Assembly: GCA_900470155.1 (NCBI GenBank)
Contig: UBZT01000009.1
Coordinates: forward strand, 434,001-498,000
Length of the DNA stretch: 64,000 bases
Origin: Hyphomicrobiales bacterium
GTDB taxonomy: Bacteria; Pseudomonadota; Alphaproteobacteria; Rhizobiales; Rhizobiaceae
Reading direction: 5' to 3'
The notes beneath the pieces are model-generated. The model had not been told where the DNA came from and did not search any database. It was given only the letters and a program-made list of their open reading frames with translations. The position numbers were made by a program, and so were the translations under genes. Shown piece by piece: positions 54,863-63,514 of this stretch. The first letter of the stretch is position 1, and every line of letters starts with the position of its first letter.

Positions 54863-55927
54863 TCAGAAATCCGGAAAACGGCGGGCGCTCCATTCCGATC
54901 TTGGAATGGCGTCACCGACGGAAAAGCCGAACGAGACGACCCGGGTGGCCTCGTCGTCGACCTCGCAGCGGAAACTCAGATCATACCATTGACCGGACGC
55001 TCTAAACGCGGTCTTCGCCGGCGCCAGGACATTGCCCTTCTTCAACCCGAACGAAGGCAGAAGTTCCGGCCGGTACGGCGGCGAAGCGTTGCGCAATTGC
55101 TCGCGTAACTCCGTGGTGCACAACTGGTCGGCCCGCCGTTCCCGCGGCAAACCGTTCATCGCCGTTATTGCCGCCGGATCACTCGAGATTGTCGTCGAAA
55201 ACAGCGTCTTGGCCTCGTCGAGTTTTGGCGCCGCGGCACCCACATTGGCCTCGTCCACCGGTGTCTCCGCTTCCTTGACCTCCGCCTCGTTCAGCGCCGC
55301 GATGGCTTCCCCGCTCAAGGCTTCGCCTTCGGCCGAAGGATCCGGCACCTGCCCTTCGAGATCAGCTTCCGGCAGCGCGATTTCGGGCAATGGCTTGGCC
55401 GCAGCCGCCTCTTCCTTGAGCGGCTCCGCGGGTTTTTCCGGCTCCACTACAGGCGGCGGCTCCGCAGGATCTTCCGCAGCCGTCTCAGCCGGATCAACAG
55501 AATCGCTACCATCATCGGCCTTGCGCGGACCTGCATCCTTGTCGCCGAACTGCACCACGGCGCGCATCGGCAGGATCGGTGGGGCCGTGACCTCCGGCGC
55601 TGCCGTCTCAGGCGGAGCCTCTTGTGGCGGGGTCTCTTCCGCAACAGCAGGCGCAGGTGGTGGTGGTGGCGGTGGCAGCGCCTCCGCCTCGGCCGGTTCC
55701 GGCGGCTTTTCCTCAGGCGCCGGCTCTTCCTCTGCCGGCTCTTCCGGCGCAGGCGGTGGCACGAGGGTTACCTCGACCACAGGCTCTTCCGGCGGCTGCT
55801 CCGGCTCATCCGGCTCCGGCCAGGCAAAATTGAACAGCAAGACCGCGGCCACGGCAGCATGGATCAGCAAGGAGATACCCAAGCCCCCACCAAAACGCCG
55901 CCACCGCATCGATCTTGCTTCTACCAT
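54863..55927 (-). CDS. TonB-like, Pro/Glu-rich protein with DUF930 domain
   Basis: The 354-residue protein has one N-terminal membrane anchor (GISLLIHAAVAAVLLFNF), a long Pro/Glu/Ala-rich periplasmic spacer (about residues 38-200) and a C-terminal DUF930 domain (about 250-345; LPRERRADQLCTTELREQL, then YDLSFRCEVD). The topology is that of TonB, but the DUF930 end is not the TonB fold. It could span the periplasm to an outer-membrane partner, which is inference. No exbB-exbD pair is adjacent. Confidence 0.85.
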   Translation of the reverse strand: MVEARSMRWRRFGGGLGISLLIHAAVAAVLLFNFAWPEPDEPEQPPEEPVVEVTLVPPPAPEEPAEEEPAPEEKPPEPAEAEALPPPPPPPAPAVAEETPPQEAPPETAAPEVTAPPILPMRAVVQFGDKDAGPRKADDGSDSVDPAETAAEDPAEPPPVVEPEKPAEPLKEEAAAAKPLPEIALPEADLEGQVPDPSAEGEALSGEAIAALNEAEVKEAETPVDEANVGAAAPKLDEAKTLFSTTISSDPAAITAMNGLPRERRADQLCTTELREQLRNASPPYRPELLPSFGLKKGNVLAPAKTAFRASGQWYDLSFRCEVDDEATRVVSFGFSVGDAIPRSEWSARRFPDF

Positions 55928-56012
55928 CGAGCGATACTTAGCAACGAATGGGGCGGAAACAATGGTGAAGGTTCGCTATCCAGGCAAATCCGGTCTCAAC
56001 TGCCCAACAAAA

Positions 56013-56034
56013 AACCCGGCGTCTCCGCCGGGTT
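56013..56034 (-). terminator. Rho-independent terminator of rpoD
   Basis: An 8-bp stem (AACCCGGC at 56013-56020, GCCGGGTT at 56027-56034) with a 6-base loop; on the minus strand it runs into TTTTTTG. It lies 25 bases past the rpoD stop. Confidence 0.85.
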
Positions 56035-56058
56035 CCAGAATTCCAATCCTGATCGCTC

Positions 56059-58116
56059 TTAGCTGTCCAGGAACGAGCGCAGCTTGCGGCTCCGGCTCGG
56101 ATGCTTCAGCTTGCGCAACGCCTTGGCCTCGATCTGACGGATACGTTCGCGGGTGACCGAGAACTGCTGTCCGACTTCCTCGAGCGTATGGTCGGTGTTC
56201 ATGCCGATGCCGAAACGCATGCGCAGAACGCGCTCTTCGCGCGGCGTGAGCGATGCCAGAACGCGGGTCGTCGTTTCGCGCAGGTTCGCCTGGATGGCGG
56301 CGTCGATCGGCAGAAGCGCGTTCTTGTCTTCGATGAAGTCGCCGAGATGCGAATCTTCTTCGTCACCGACAGGCGTTTCCAGCGAGATCGGCTCCTTGGC
56401 GATCTTCAGGACCTTGCGGACCTTTTCGAGCGGCATGGCGAGCTTTTCCGCCAGTTCTTCCGGCGTCGGCTCGCGACCGATTTCGTGCAGCATCTGGCGC
56501 GATGTGCGGACGATCTTGTTGATCGTCTCGATCATGTGCACCGGAATACGGATCGTGCGGGCCTGGTCGGCGATCGAGCGGGTGATCGCCTGACGGATCC
56601 ACCACGTCGCATAGGTCGAGAACTTGTAACCGCGGCGATACTCGAACTTGTCGACCGCCTTCATCAGGCCGATATTGCCTTCCTGGATCAGGTCGAGGAA
56701 CTGCAAGCCACGGTTCGTATACTTCTTTGCGATCGAGATGACGAGACGCAGGTTCGCCTCGACCATTTCCTTCTTGGCGATGCGCGCTTCACGTTCGCCC
56801 TTCTGCACCATATGCACGATCCGGCGGAATTCCGTCACCGAGATACCGGTTTCGGTGGCAAGGTTCTGGATCTCACCGCGAATGTCGCGGATCGTCTGGT
56901 TTTCCTCGCGGGCAAAATCCTTCCAGCCACGGGCCGAAAGATTGGCGATCGACTTCATCCAGTTCGGATCGAGTTCGGCACCGGAATACTGCTCGAGGAA
57001 CGAATCGCGCTTGACGCCGTAGGATTCGGCCAGACGCAGCAGCCGGCCTTCATTCTGAACAAGGCGCTTGTTGATGTCGTAGAGCTGTTCGACAAGGCTA
57101 TCGATACGGTTCTGGTTCAGCGACAGCGACTTGACGGCCGTGATCAGCTGATCCTTCAGTTCCTTGTAGCGGCGCTCCTGGCCGGACGACAGCGTACCGG
57201 CACAGGCGAGACGTGCCTCCACCTGCTGGTCCTGCAGCTTGCGCAGCTTCTTGTAAGTGTCGGCGATCAGGTCGAGGGTTTCCATGACCTGCGGACGCAG
57301 TTCCGCTTCCATGGCGGCGAGAGACAGATTGCTCTCGTCTTCGTCCTCTTCCTCTTCCTCCTGCGGCATGCCCTCGCCCATGGAGGTGATGTCGTCATCG
57401 CCGGAGGCGACGGGGCGACGCTTGGCGCGCTCCTTTTCCTTCTCTTCGGCAGCCTTGCGGTCCGCCTCGATCTTTTCCGGGCTCTGGAACTGCGGCGCAG
57501 CCTTGGCTTCCGGACCGGAATAGGTGGTTTCGAGATCGATGATCTCGCGCAGCAGCGTCGTGCCTTCGTTCAACTCGTCGCGCCAGATGATCAGCGCCTG
57601 GAACGTCAGCGGGCTCTCACAGAGGCCCGAGATCATCGTCTCGCGGCCGGCCTCGATGCGCTTGGCGATGGCGATTTCGCCTTCGCGCGACAAAAGCTCG
57701 ACGGAGCCCATTTCGCGCAGGTACATGCGCACCGGATCGTCGGTACGATCGGTCGGTTCTTTCTTCTTGGCAGTCGCAACGGCGGTTCCGGCGGACGGTG
57801 CCAGCTCGTTGCTCTCGCTTTCGTTGTCGTCGGCGTCGTCGGTGTCTTCGCTCGCCGTCTGTTCCTCGGCGTCTTCGTCCTCTACGACATTGATGCCCAT
57901 ATCCGACAACATGGCCATCGTGTCTTCGATCTGCTCGGAGGTCACTTCCTCCGACGGCAGGACCGAGTTCAGCTCGTCCATGGTAACGTAGCCGCGCTTC
58001 TTGGCGGCCTTGATCATCTTTTTGACTGCGTCATCTGAAAGATCGAGAAGCGGACCGTCTGTCGCGCCGTCGCGTTCGCTTTCGGCTTCTTCGTTTTCTT
58101 TGACTTTCGATGCCAT
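56059..58116 (-). CDS. rpoD: Primary sigma factor RpoD (sigma-70)
   Basis: The 685-residue protein has the full housekeeping-sigma layout: an acidic region 1, the long non-conserved segment typical of proteobacterial RpoD, region 2 ([39 protein letters not shown] cut across 2.1-2.4), region 3 and region 4 with the -35 helix ([20 protein letters not shown]). It directs RNA polymerase to housekeeping promoters. The position after dnaG matches the ancestral macromolecular-synthesis operon, here split by a cyclase gene. Confidence 0.98.
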   Translation of the reverse strand: MASKVKENEEAESERDGATDGPLLDLSDDAVKKMIKAAKKRGYVTMDELNSVLPSEEVTSEQIEDTMAMLSDMGINVVEDEDAEEQTASEDTDDADDNESESNELAPSAGTAVATAKKKEPTDRTDDPVRMYLREMGSVELLSREGEIAIAKRIEAGRETMISGLCESPLTFQALIIWRDELNEGTTLLREIIDLETTYSGPEAKAAPQFQSPEKIEADRKAAEEKEKERAKRRPVASGDDDITSMGEGMPQEEEEEDEDESNLSLAAMEAELRPQVMETLDLIADTYKKLRKLQDQQVEARLACAGTLSSGQERRYKELKDQLITAVKSLSLNQNRIDSLVEQLYDINKRLVQNEGRLLRLAESYGVKRDSFLEQYSGAELDPNWMKSIANLSARGWKDFAREENQTIRDIRGEIQNLATETGISVTEFRRIVHMVQKGEREARIAKKEMVEANLRLVISIAKKYTNRGLQFLDLIQEGNIGLMKAVDKFEYRRGYKFSTYATWWIRQAITRSIADQARTIRIPVHMIETINKIVRTSRQMLHEIGREPTPEELAEKLAMPLEKVRKVLKIAKEPISLETPVGDEEDSHLGDFIEDKNALLPIDAAIQANLRETTTRVLASLTPREERVLRMRFGIGMNTDHTLEEVGQQFSVTRERIRQIEAKALRKLKHPSRSRKLRSFLDS

Positions 58117-58518
58117 TTATCTCGTCGCTTTCCCTGACGTCTGATCATGCTGCCCACCGCCGGGCAAAAGGGGAGCGGACCACTCGCCCGGGCGGATAGC
58201 TGTCACTGACCTAACGGAGTGTTGCTTAATTCCTGATTAACTAAAGGCATTGCGGCCGCAGCGCCGAACTCTTGATTATCCGCATGACCGGTCATCATAC
58301 CAGAGATCCGCCTGAACCCACTTCACCCTTGTGTTGCTGAATTGGTGATTCCCACAATTTTTCTTGGCGTCAAGCTTTTCCACATCGAATGCCCAGAAAA
58401 ACAACAAAATAGACGCCAAGCGGTGGCTTATACACCGGTTGACGGGAATGTAGGTTCTTGAGCCGAAGAAACAAGGGGCGCGGGCGATTGAACAGCATTC
58501 GCCGCAAAACAGTCTCGT
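58117..58518. other. Intergenic region upstream of rpoD
   Basis: These 402 bases carry the rpoD promoter region and the end of the cyclase transcript, but no gene. A 12-bp palindrome ATGACCGGTCAT lies at 58284-58295, and a DnaA-box-like TTTTCCACA at 58376-58384 is a single copy. Heat-shock promoter elements common before rpoD could not be fixed by eye. Confidence 0.5.
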
Positions 58519-59865
58519 TCACGCCTTCAAGCCCACCAGAAACCAGACCCGCATCAGGCCCTTGCCCTTCACCTCGATCGGGCCGCGCAATTCGAACTCG
58601 AAGCGATCTTCGAGCCGCGTCTTCAGGCAGTCCGCAACCTGGATGCGGCTGGCGACGCCAAGCGATTCCATCCGTGCCGCGGTATTCACCGCATCCCCCC
58701 AGACGTCGTAGAGAAGTTTGTTGGGCCCGATCACGCCGGCAACCACCGGGCCGGTATCCATGCCGATCCTGACTTCGACGGGCTCGCCAATCTCCTCGGA
58801 GATCCTGCGGCAGCATTCCAGCAGATCCAGTGCCATCAGCGCCACCGCTTCTTCATGGCCGTCCCGATGCTGCGGCAATCCGCCGGCCACCATATAGGCG
58901 TCCCCGATTGTCTTGATCTTCTCCAGGCCATGCTTCATCGCAATGGCGTCGAAACGGCCGAAAATCTGGCTGAGGAACGCGACCACCTGCTGCGGACCCC
59001 AGCGGGCGGCGCGCGGCGTGAAATTGACGATGTCGGCAAACAGGATCGTCGCCGATTCGACATGGTCCGCCACCAGCTGCGTCGGATGATCTTTGAGACG
59101 GTCGGCCACAGCGCGCGGTAGGATGTTCTGCAAGAGACGCTCGGAGAAACGATACTCTGTCTCAAGCGCCATCTCCGCTTGCGCCGCCTCCTTGAAGGCA
59201 AAGAAGGACGTCGTGAAGATGAGGAGAAACGTCAACGGCACCGTCATCGAATGCAGCACTTGCAGGAACACCGGTTCGACATGGATGAACGAGGCCGGGG
59301 CGACGAAGGCGAATTCGGTGAGAAGAAAGGCGCAAAGGGCAATGAGCGTAACTAGGCCCGAAAGCGCAAGGCGCTCCGCGCCAAACACCAGGATGGAAGC
59401 CGCCGCCGCTGGCAGGAAGAAGAATTGCAGACCCGAATCGCGGCCAAAGAACAGGCCGCAGGCGACACCGAAGATCAGCCACATGGTGCAGAGATAGATC
59501 GCCCCGGCCGACGGTCCAAAGCGGTGAAAGAACGGCGTCACGGCATAAAATAAGATCTGCGGCGCAAAGGCAATGATCGCCGGTAAAAGCCCCCAACCAT
59601 CATAAACCAGGTAGAAAAGGATATAAGGTATCGTAATCAGGCTATAGAGGGCCGAAATCACATTCGTCACCGCCAGGCGGCGGCGTATGCGGGGCGGATA
59701 GCCCGATGTACCGATGCGTGCAATCCACCAGAGAACAACAGGCAACCGCCAGGATGAACGGCGGCCGCGCGCTCCGGGGGCTATCAGTTCGAGTTCATCT
59801 GACGACACACTGCGTTCCGTACACAAAGGGATGCTGATGTTCCATCCCGCATTTGACGACGGCAC
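58519..59865 (-). CDS. Membrane-bound class III adenylate/guanylate cyclase
   Basis: The 448-residue protein has about six hydrophobic segments (residues 65-225) and a C-terminal class III cyclase domain with metal-binding Asp278 (ILFADIVNFT) and Asp322 (GDAYMVAGG), and WGDAVNTAARMES with the transition-state Asn/Arg. It would make cAMP or cGMP; the class does not decide which. The GTG start at 59865 has GAGG upstream. It lies 24 bases after the dnaG stop on the same strand, so it is probably transcribed with dnaG, an unusual insertion between dnaG and rpoD. Confidence 0.9.
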   Translation of the reverse strand: MPSSNAGWNISIPLCTERSVSSDELELIAPGARGRRSSWRLPVVLWWIARIGTSGYPPRIRRRLAVTNVISALYSLITIPYILFYLVYDGWGLLPAIIAFAPQILFYAVTPFFHRFGPSAGAIYLCTMWLIFGVACGLFFGRDSGLQFFFLPAAAASILVFGAERLALSGLVTLIALCAFLLTEFAFVAPASFIHVEPVFLQVLHSMTVPLTFLLIFTTSFFAFKEAAQAEMALETEYRFSERLLQNILPRAVADRLKDHPTQLVADHVESATILFADIVNFTPRAARWGPQQVVAFLSQIFGRFDAIAMKHGLEKIKTIGDAYMVAGGLPQHRDGHEEAVALMALDLLECCRRISEEIGEPVEVRIGMDTGPVVAGVIGPNKLLYDVWGDAVNTAARMESLGVASRIQVADCLKTRLEDRFEFELRGPIEVKGKGLMRVWFLVGLKA

Positions 59866-59889
59866 GCAACCTCAAATCCTGCTCGCAGA

Positions 59890-61929
59890 CTACGAGCTGT
59901 GACCTGTTGCCGGGCCTTTGACACGCCCTGACATGACCCCGAATCCATCGATGATCGCCTCTTGGTTCTCCATCCGGGCGACTTCAAGCTGAACCTCATG
60001 CAAGGCGTTGATCAATTGCTCGATCCGCCCTCCGTCGTCGGCTTCGGTCGCATCGGCCACCTCTCGCTCCAGCTCGATCCGCTGGCGCTTCAGCGCGCGC
60101 GCCCGCTTGTAGAGCGAGAGTGCCTGACGATAACCCTCGCGCGCGTCTTCAGGTGCGGCGATCTCGGTTGCGGTCCAGAGCCGTGCGTTGCGGATCTGCT
60201 GGTCGAGATTGCGCAGCGTCGTGCCATGACCATGGGCGTCGAGCCGCGCCATCAACGTCTCGCGGCTCAGCGAAGGACCACCTTCAGCCACGGCGGTCAG
60301 CAGCGACGACCAGAGCTTCTGCAAGGCGGGATTTTCATAGTCGACGGACGCGATCTCGTCATATTCGTCTTCGAGCAGTTGCGGGTGGTTGACCACGGTG
60401 AGCGCGAGAACGCTTTCGCGCAGGGCCGGCTGCTCCTGATGCCCCCGCACCAGCCCCGAGCGCGCCAGTCGGTCTGAAATGGCGCCACCGCCACCCGCGG
60501 AAGGCCCGGGAGTGCGACCGCCAAACCGTCCACCGCCCTGGCCACCCTGCCTGCCCTCGCCATTGCGGCCACTGCCGCGACCACCCTGCTCATAGCCACC
60601 ACCGCCGCCACGTCGATCGTTGCGGCCAGGCTGGGTCGATTGGAAGAAGGTATAGAGCCGGTCGCGAACATCCTGCTGGTAATGCCGGCGCACATTCTCG
60701 TCGGCGATCACGGTGACGATCTGCTTCAGCCGCGCCTCGAGTTCGGCTCGTTTTTCCGGCGTATCGAAACCGCCACCGCCCACTTCGCGCATCCAGACCA
60801 TTTCGGCCAGCGGCCGGGCCTCGGCCATCACCCGGTCGAAGGGTGCGCGCCCGTCGCGCTTGACCAAGTCGTCGGGGTCCTTGCCGTCGGGCAGCATGGC
60901 AAAACGCAGCGACTGGCCGGGTTTGATATGCGGCAGCGCCAGATCGACGGCGCGAAACGCCGCCCGCTGCCCGGCGCCATCGCCATCGAAACACAGCACC
61001 GGCACCGGCGTCGTCTTCCACATCAGCTGCAACTGGCTGTCGGTCAAAGCCGTGCCCAGCGGCGCCACAGCATTTTCGATACCGGCCTGATAAAGCGCGA
61101 TGACATCCATATAGCCTTCGACGGCAATCAGCGTCTCGGCCCCACCTGCCCCCTGCATCGACCGGCGTGCGCGCGAGAAATTGTACAGCACGTTGCCCTT
61201 GTGGAAGAGCTCGGTCTCATTCGAGTTCAGATATTTGGCCATTGCGTCCGGCGACATGGCGCGGCCGCCAAAAGCGATCACCTTGTCGCGCGACGACAGG
61301 ATCGGGAACATGATGCGATCGCGGAACCGGTCATAGGACACCGGAATGTCGGATCCGTGCACGACAAGGCCACATGCCTCGATCTGCTCCTTCGGCACGC
61401 CCTTGCCCGACAGATATTCCTTGAGCGCATTGCGGCTCTCCGGCGCGTAGCCGAGCCGGAAGGTCTCGATTGTCTTGCCCGACAGGCCACGCTCGCGCAG
61501 ATAGGCGCGTGCCCGGGCGCCGCTCGCCGTCTGCAATTGGTCCTGAAAGAACTGCGTCGCCAGTTCCATCACATCCTGGAGCGTCGTGCGCTCCTTCTCG
61601 CGCCGCTCCGCCTGCAGATCAGGCTGCGGCATGGCAATGCCCGCCATGTCGGCGATCTGTTGCACCGCTTCGGGAAAGCTCAAGCCCTCCATCTCGGTCA
61701 TGAAGCGGAAATGGTCGCCTGAAACGCCGCAACCGAAGCAGTGGTAACGCCCCTTGCGATCCTCGCAGTGGAAGCTCGGGCTCTTCTCGCCATGGAACGG
61801 GCAGCAGGCCCAATAGTCACCCTTGGGTGCATTGGTCTTCTTGCGATCCCAGGTCACACGGCGGCCGATCACGGCCGAAATCGGCACGCGGTCACGGATC
61901 TCGTCGAGAAAATCGTTGGAAAAGCGCAT
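59890..61929 (-). CDS. dnaG: DNA primase DnaG
   Basis: DnaG makes RNA primers for replication. The 679-residue protein has the CHC2 zinc ribbon (Cys43, His46, Cys64, Cys67), a TOPRIM core (VEGYMDVIAL, FDGDGAGQR) and a C-terminal helicase-binding domain. At about residues 430-483 lies a Gly/Arg-rich linker (runs such as RRGGGGGYEQGGRG) that is longer and more biased than in E. coli DnaG. The ATG at 61929 has AGGAAC upstream. A cyclase gene and rpoD follow on the same strand. Confidence 0.97.
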   Translation of the reverse strand: MRFSNDFLDEIRDRVPISAVIGRRVTWDRKKTNAPKGDYWACCPFHGEKSPSFHCEDRKGRYHCFGCGVSGDHFRFMTEMEGLSFPEAVQQIADMAGIAMPQPDLQAERREKERTTLQDVMELATQFFQDQLQTASGARARAYLRERGLSGKTIETFRLGYAPESRNALKEYLSGKGVPKEQIEACGLVVHGSDIPVSYDRFRDRIMFPILSSRDKVIAFGGRAMSPDAMAKYLNSNETELFHKGNVLYNFSRARRSMQGAGGAETLIAVEGYMDVIALYQAGIENAVAPLGTALTDSQLQLMWKTTPVPVLCFDGDGAGQRAAFRAVDLALPHIKPGQSLRFAMLPDGKDPDDLVKRDGRAPFDRVMAEARPLAEMVWMREVGGGGFDTPEKRAELEARLKQIVTVIADENVRRHYQQDVRDRLYTFFQSTQPGRNDRRGGGGGYEQGGRGSGRNGEGRQGGQGGGRFGGRTPGPSAGGGGAISDRLARSGLVRGHQEQPALRESVLALTVVNHPQLLEDEYDEIASVDYENPALQKLWSSLLTAVAEGGPSLSRETLMARLDAHGHGTTLRNLDQQIRNARLWTATEIAAPEDAREGYRQALSLYKRARALKRQRIELEREVADATEADDGGRIEQLINALHEVQLEVARMENQEAIIDGFGVMSGRVKGPATGHSS

Positions 61930-62016
61930 ATTTGTTCCTGCTGGCTGTGTTTCATATAGGCGCGCTCTCGACCCAACGCCACGCCTTTCGCGCATGATGC
62001 CCGCTATTCACAGCCA

Positions 62017-62050
62017 TTGACGAAAATGACAGGTGTATATACAATACACC
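62017..62050 (+). promoter_or_regulatory. Promoter with overlapping operator of brnT-brnA
   Basis: A -35 box TTGACG (62017-62022) and a -10 box TACAAT (62040-62045) are separated by 17 bases, close to the sigma-70 ideal. A 7-5-7 inverted repeat GGTGTAT-ATACA-ATACACC (62032-62050) overlaps the -10 box. Transcription would start near 62052, ahead of the brnT ATG at 62077. Repression by BrnA (or BrnTA) here is expected from the family's autoregulation. Confidence 0.8.
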
Positions 62051-62076
62051 CGAAGCGATTGCGAGCGGAATGGCAC

Positions 62077-62379
62077 ATGCAAAGCCTGGATGACGTGCCT
62101 ATTGAGGAATGGGACTTCGAATGGGATGAAGACAAGCGGCGCTCCAACATCCGCAAGCATGGACTCGACTTCGAGGACGCCATGCTGGCATTGTCCGGCC
62201 CGCGGCTCGAACATCCATCACCGAAAGCGAGCGAACATCGGATAGTTGCAGTCTGCCCATTGACCGGCAAACTGATCGCAGTGGTCTACATGATGAGAGG
62301 ACGCGTATGCCGGATCATTTCCGTACGCGCGGCAGGAACCAATGAGCGAAGAAAATATCACGCGCATTACTCTACATGA
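62077..62379 (+). CDS. brnT: BrnT-family ribonuclease toxin
   Basis: The 100-residue protein has the BrnT core FEWDEDKRRSNIRKHGLDFEDA, then EHRIVAVC and a C-terminal IISVRAAGTNERRKYHAHY that carries residues of the RelE-like active site. BrnT cleaves RNA and is neutralised by BrnA. An in-frame ATG at 62026 would lie inside the promoter, so the ATG at 62077, with GCGGAA upstream, is preferred. It overlaps brnA by 38 bases. The pair sits on the plus strand between dnaG and yqeY. Confidence 0.92.
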   Translation: MQSLDDVPIEEWDFEWDEDKRRSNIRKHGLDFEDAMLALSGPRLEHPSPKASEHRIVAVCPLTGKLIAVVYMMRGRVCRIISVRAAGTNERRKYHAHYST

Positions 62380-62674
62380 GCTTCTCGAAAAGCGCGCACG
62401 AGGAGAAAAAAGCCTGACCGACTGGGCTCGGGTCAACGCATTGACCGACGAGGACATCGAACGCGCCATGCGCGACGATCCCGACTGGCAGGACTTCATC
62501 GACATCGACTGGTCGAAGGCCGTGATGGTCATCCCCCAGAAGAAGAAGGCGATCTCCATTCGCCTGGACGAAGACATTATCGACTTCTTTCAGCAGACAG
62601 GCAAAGGTTACCAGACCCGCATCAACGCGGTGTTGCGACATTTCATCAGCGAGCAGAAGCGCTCCAAGGGCTGA
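62342..62674 (+). CDS. brnA: BrnA-family antitoxin
   Basis: The 110-residue protein has an N-terminal toxin-wrapping region and a C-terminal ribbon-helix-helix DNA-binding domain (AISIRLDEDIIDFFQQTGKGYQTRINAVLRHF split across strand and helices). It would bind BrnT and repress the common promoter, where a 7-5-7 inverted repeat is visible. Its start lies within brnT (38-base overlap), so toxin and antitoxin are translationally linked. A terminator follows. Confidence 0.93.
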   Translation: MSEENITRITLHELLEKRARGEKSLTDWARVNALTDEDIERAMRDDPDWQDFIDIDWSKAVMVIPQKKKAISIRLDEDIIDFFQQTGKGYQTRINAVLRHFISEQKRSKG

Positions 62675-62694
62675 GATATGGGGCCTGAAACGCA

Positions 62695-62718
62695 AAACGC
62701 CGCCCGAAGGCGGCGTTT
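62695..62718. terminator. Bidirectional terminator between brnA and yqeY
   Basis: A 10-bp perfect stem (AAACGCCGCC at 62695-62704, GGCGGCGTTT at 62709-62718) with a CGAA tetraloop, A-rich on the left and T-rich on the right, serves both converging units. Confidence 0.85.
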
Positions 62719-62744
62719 CACAATCATAACTCGAAGCTTAAAGC

Positions 62745-63197
62745 CTACTTGAGCAGGTCCTTGACCAGACCCGAAGCCTTGGCAAAGTCCATCTGCCCCG
62801 GATAGCGGTCTTTCAGCGTGTTCATGCATTTGCCCATGTCGCGCAGACCCTGGGCACCGGTTTCAGTAATGACGGAGGCGCACAGTTCACGCACCTTCTC
62901 TTCCGAGATTTGCTCAGGCATGAAGGACCGGATGATCTCGATTTCCTCAAGTTCCTGGGCAGCCAGTTCCGGCCGCGCGTTCTCGGCATAGATCCTGGCC
63001 GATTCGTCGCGCTGCTTGATCATCTTCATCAGGATCTGCATGATCTCGTCGTCGCTGACCGGATCCTTGCCGAGACCACGGTTGGCAATGTCCCGATCCT
63101 TGATCGCCGTCTGGATCAGACGCACGGTCGAGGTGCGGCGAACGTCCTTCGCCTTCAGGGACTCTTTCATCGTATTGGCGAGTATATCGCGTATCAT
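62745..63197 (-). CDS. GatB/YqeY-domain protein
   Basis: The 150-residue protein is a stand-alone YqeY domain (AMKDRDIANRG-like central part, ELEEIEIIRSFMPEQISEEKVRELC) related to the tail of the tRNA-dependent amidotransferase subunit GatB. Its role is thought to be in tRNA-linked amidation or RNA binding, but is unproven. GCGGAGAA precedes the ATG. In many Rhizobiales it lies between dnaG and divergent carA, as here. Confidence 0.93.
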   Translation of the reverse strand: MIRDILANTMKESLKAKDVRRTSTVRLIQTAIKDRDIANRGLGKDPVSDDEIMQILMKMIKQRDESARIYAENARPELAAQELEEIEIIRSFMPEQISEEKVRELCASVITETGAQGLRDMGKCMNTLKDRYPGQMDFAKASGLVKDLLK

Positions 63198-63514
63198 TTT
63201 TTTCTCCGCGGAAAAGCCAGTGCGGACGGTGTCGAATTGTGGCTTTTCCTTGTTCTCTGAGCCGTTTCATAGCCAGACATCTTAAGCAGTGCAAACAAAT
63301 TGCACAAACCCTTGAAATGGCTTGGGAGAAATCCGCAAGCCTTCAAACTCAAGAATTGACCTGACGGATCGATCCGTCTATTGCTCGGCACCTGCACGAA
63401 ATTGTCATCAGGGCCGAACACGCGCGACTTCGCGCGCCCTCGATCTGCAACATAGATGGCCCTTGGGAGCCGCCCTGACAAGTGGGCTGGCGCGAGGGCG
63501 AACAAGGAACGACC
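63198..63514. other. Divergent promoter region between yqeY and carA
   Basis: These 317 bases hold no gene. A perfect 16-bp palindrome GACGGATCGATCCGTC lies at 63363-63378, 137 bases upstream of carA, and a CGCGCG-ACTT-CGCGCG hairpin at 63421-63436 may lie in the carA leader. Either could take part in pyrimidine or arginine control of carA; neither matches an element that I know. Confidence 0.5.

Noticed and set aside
58376..58384. DnaA-box-like TTTTCCACA upstream of rpoD (and TTTATCCAC near 5633)
   Set aside because: Single isolated copies without an AT-rich unwinding region or neighbouring boxes; not an origin.
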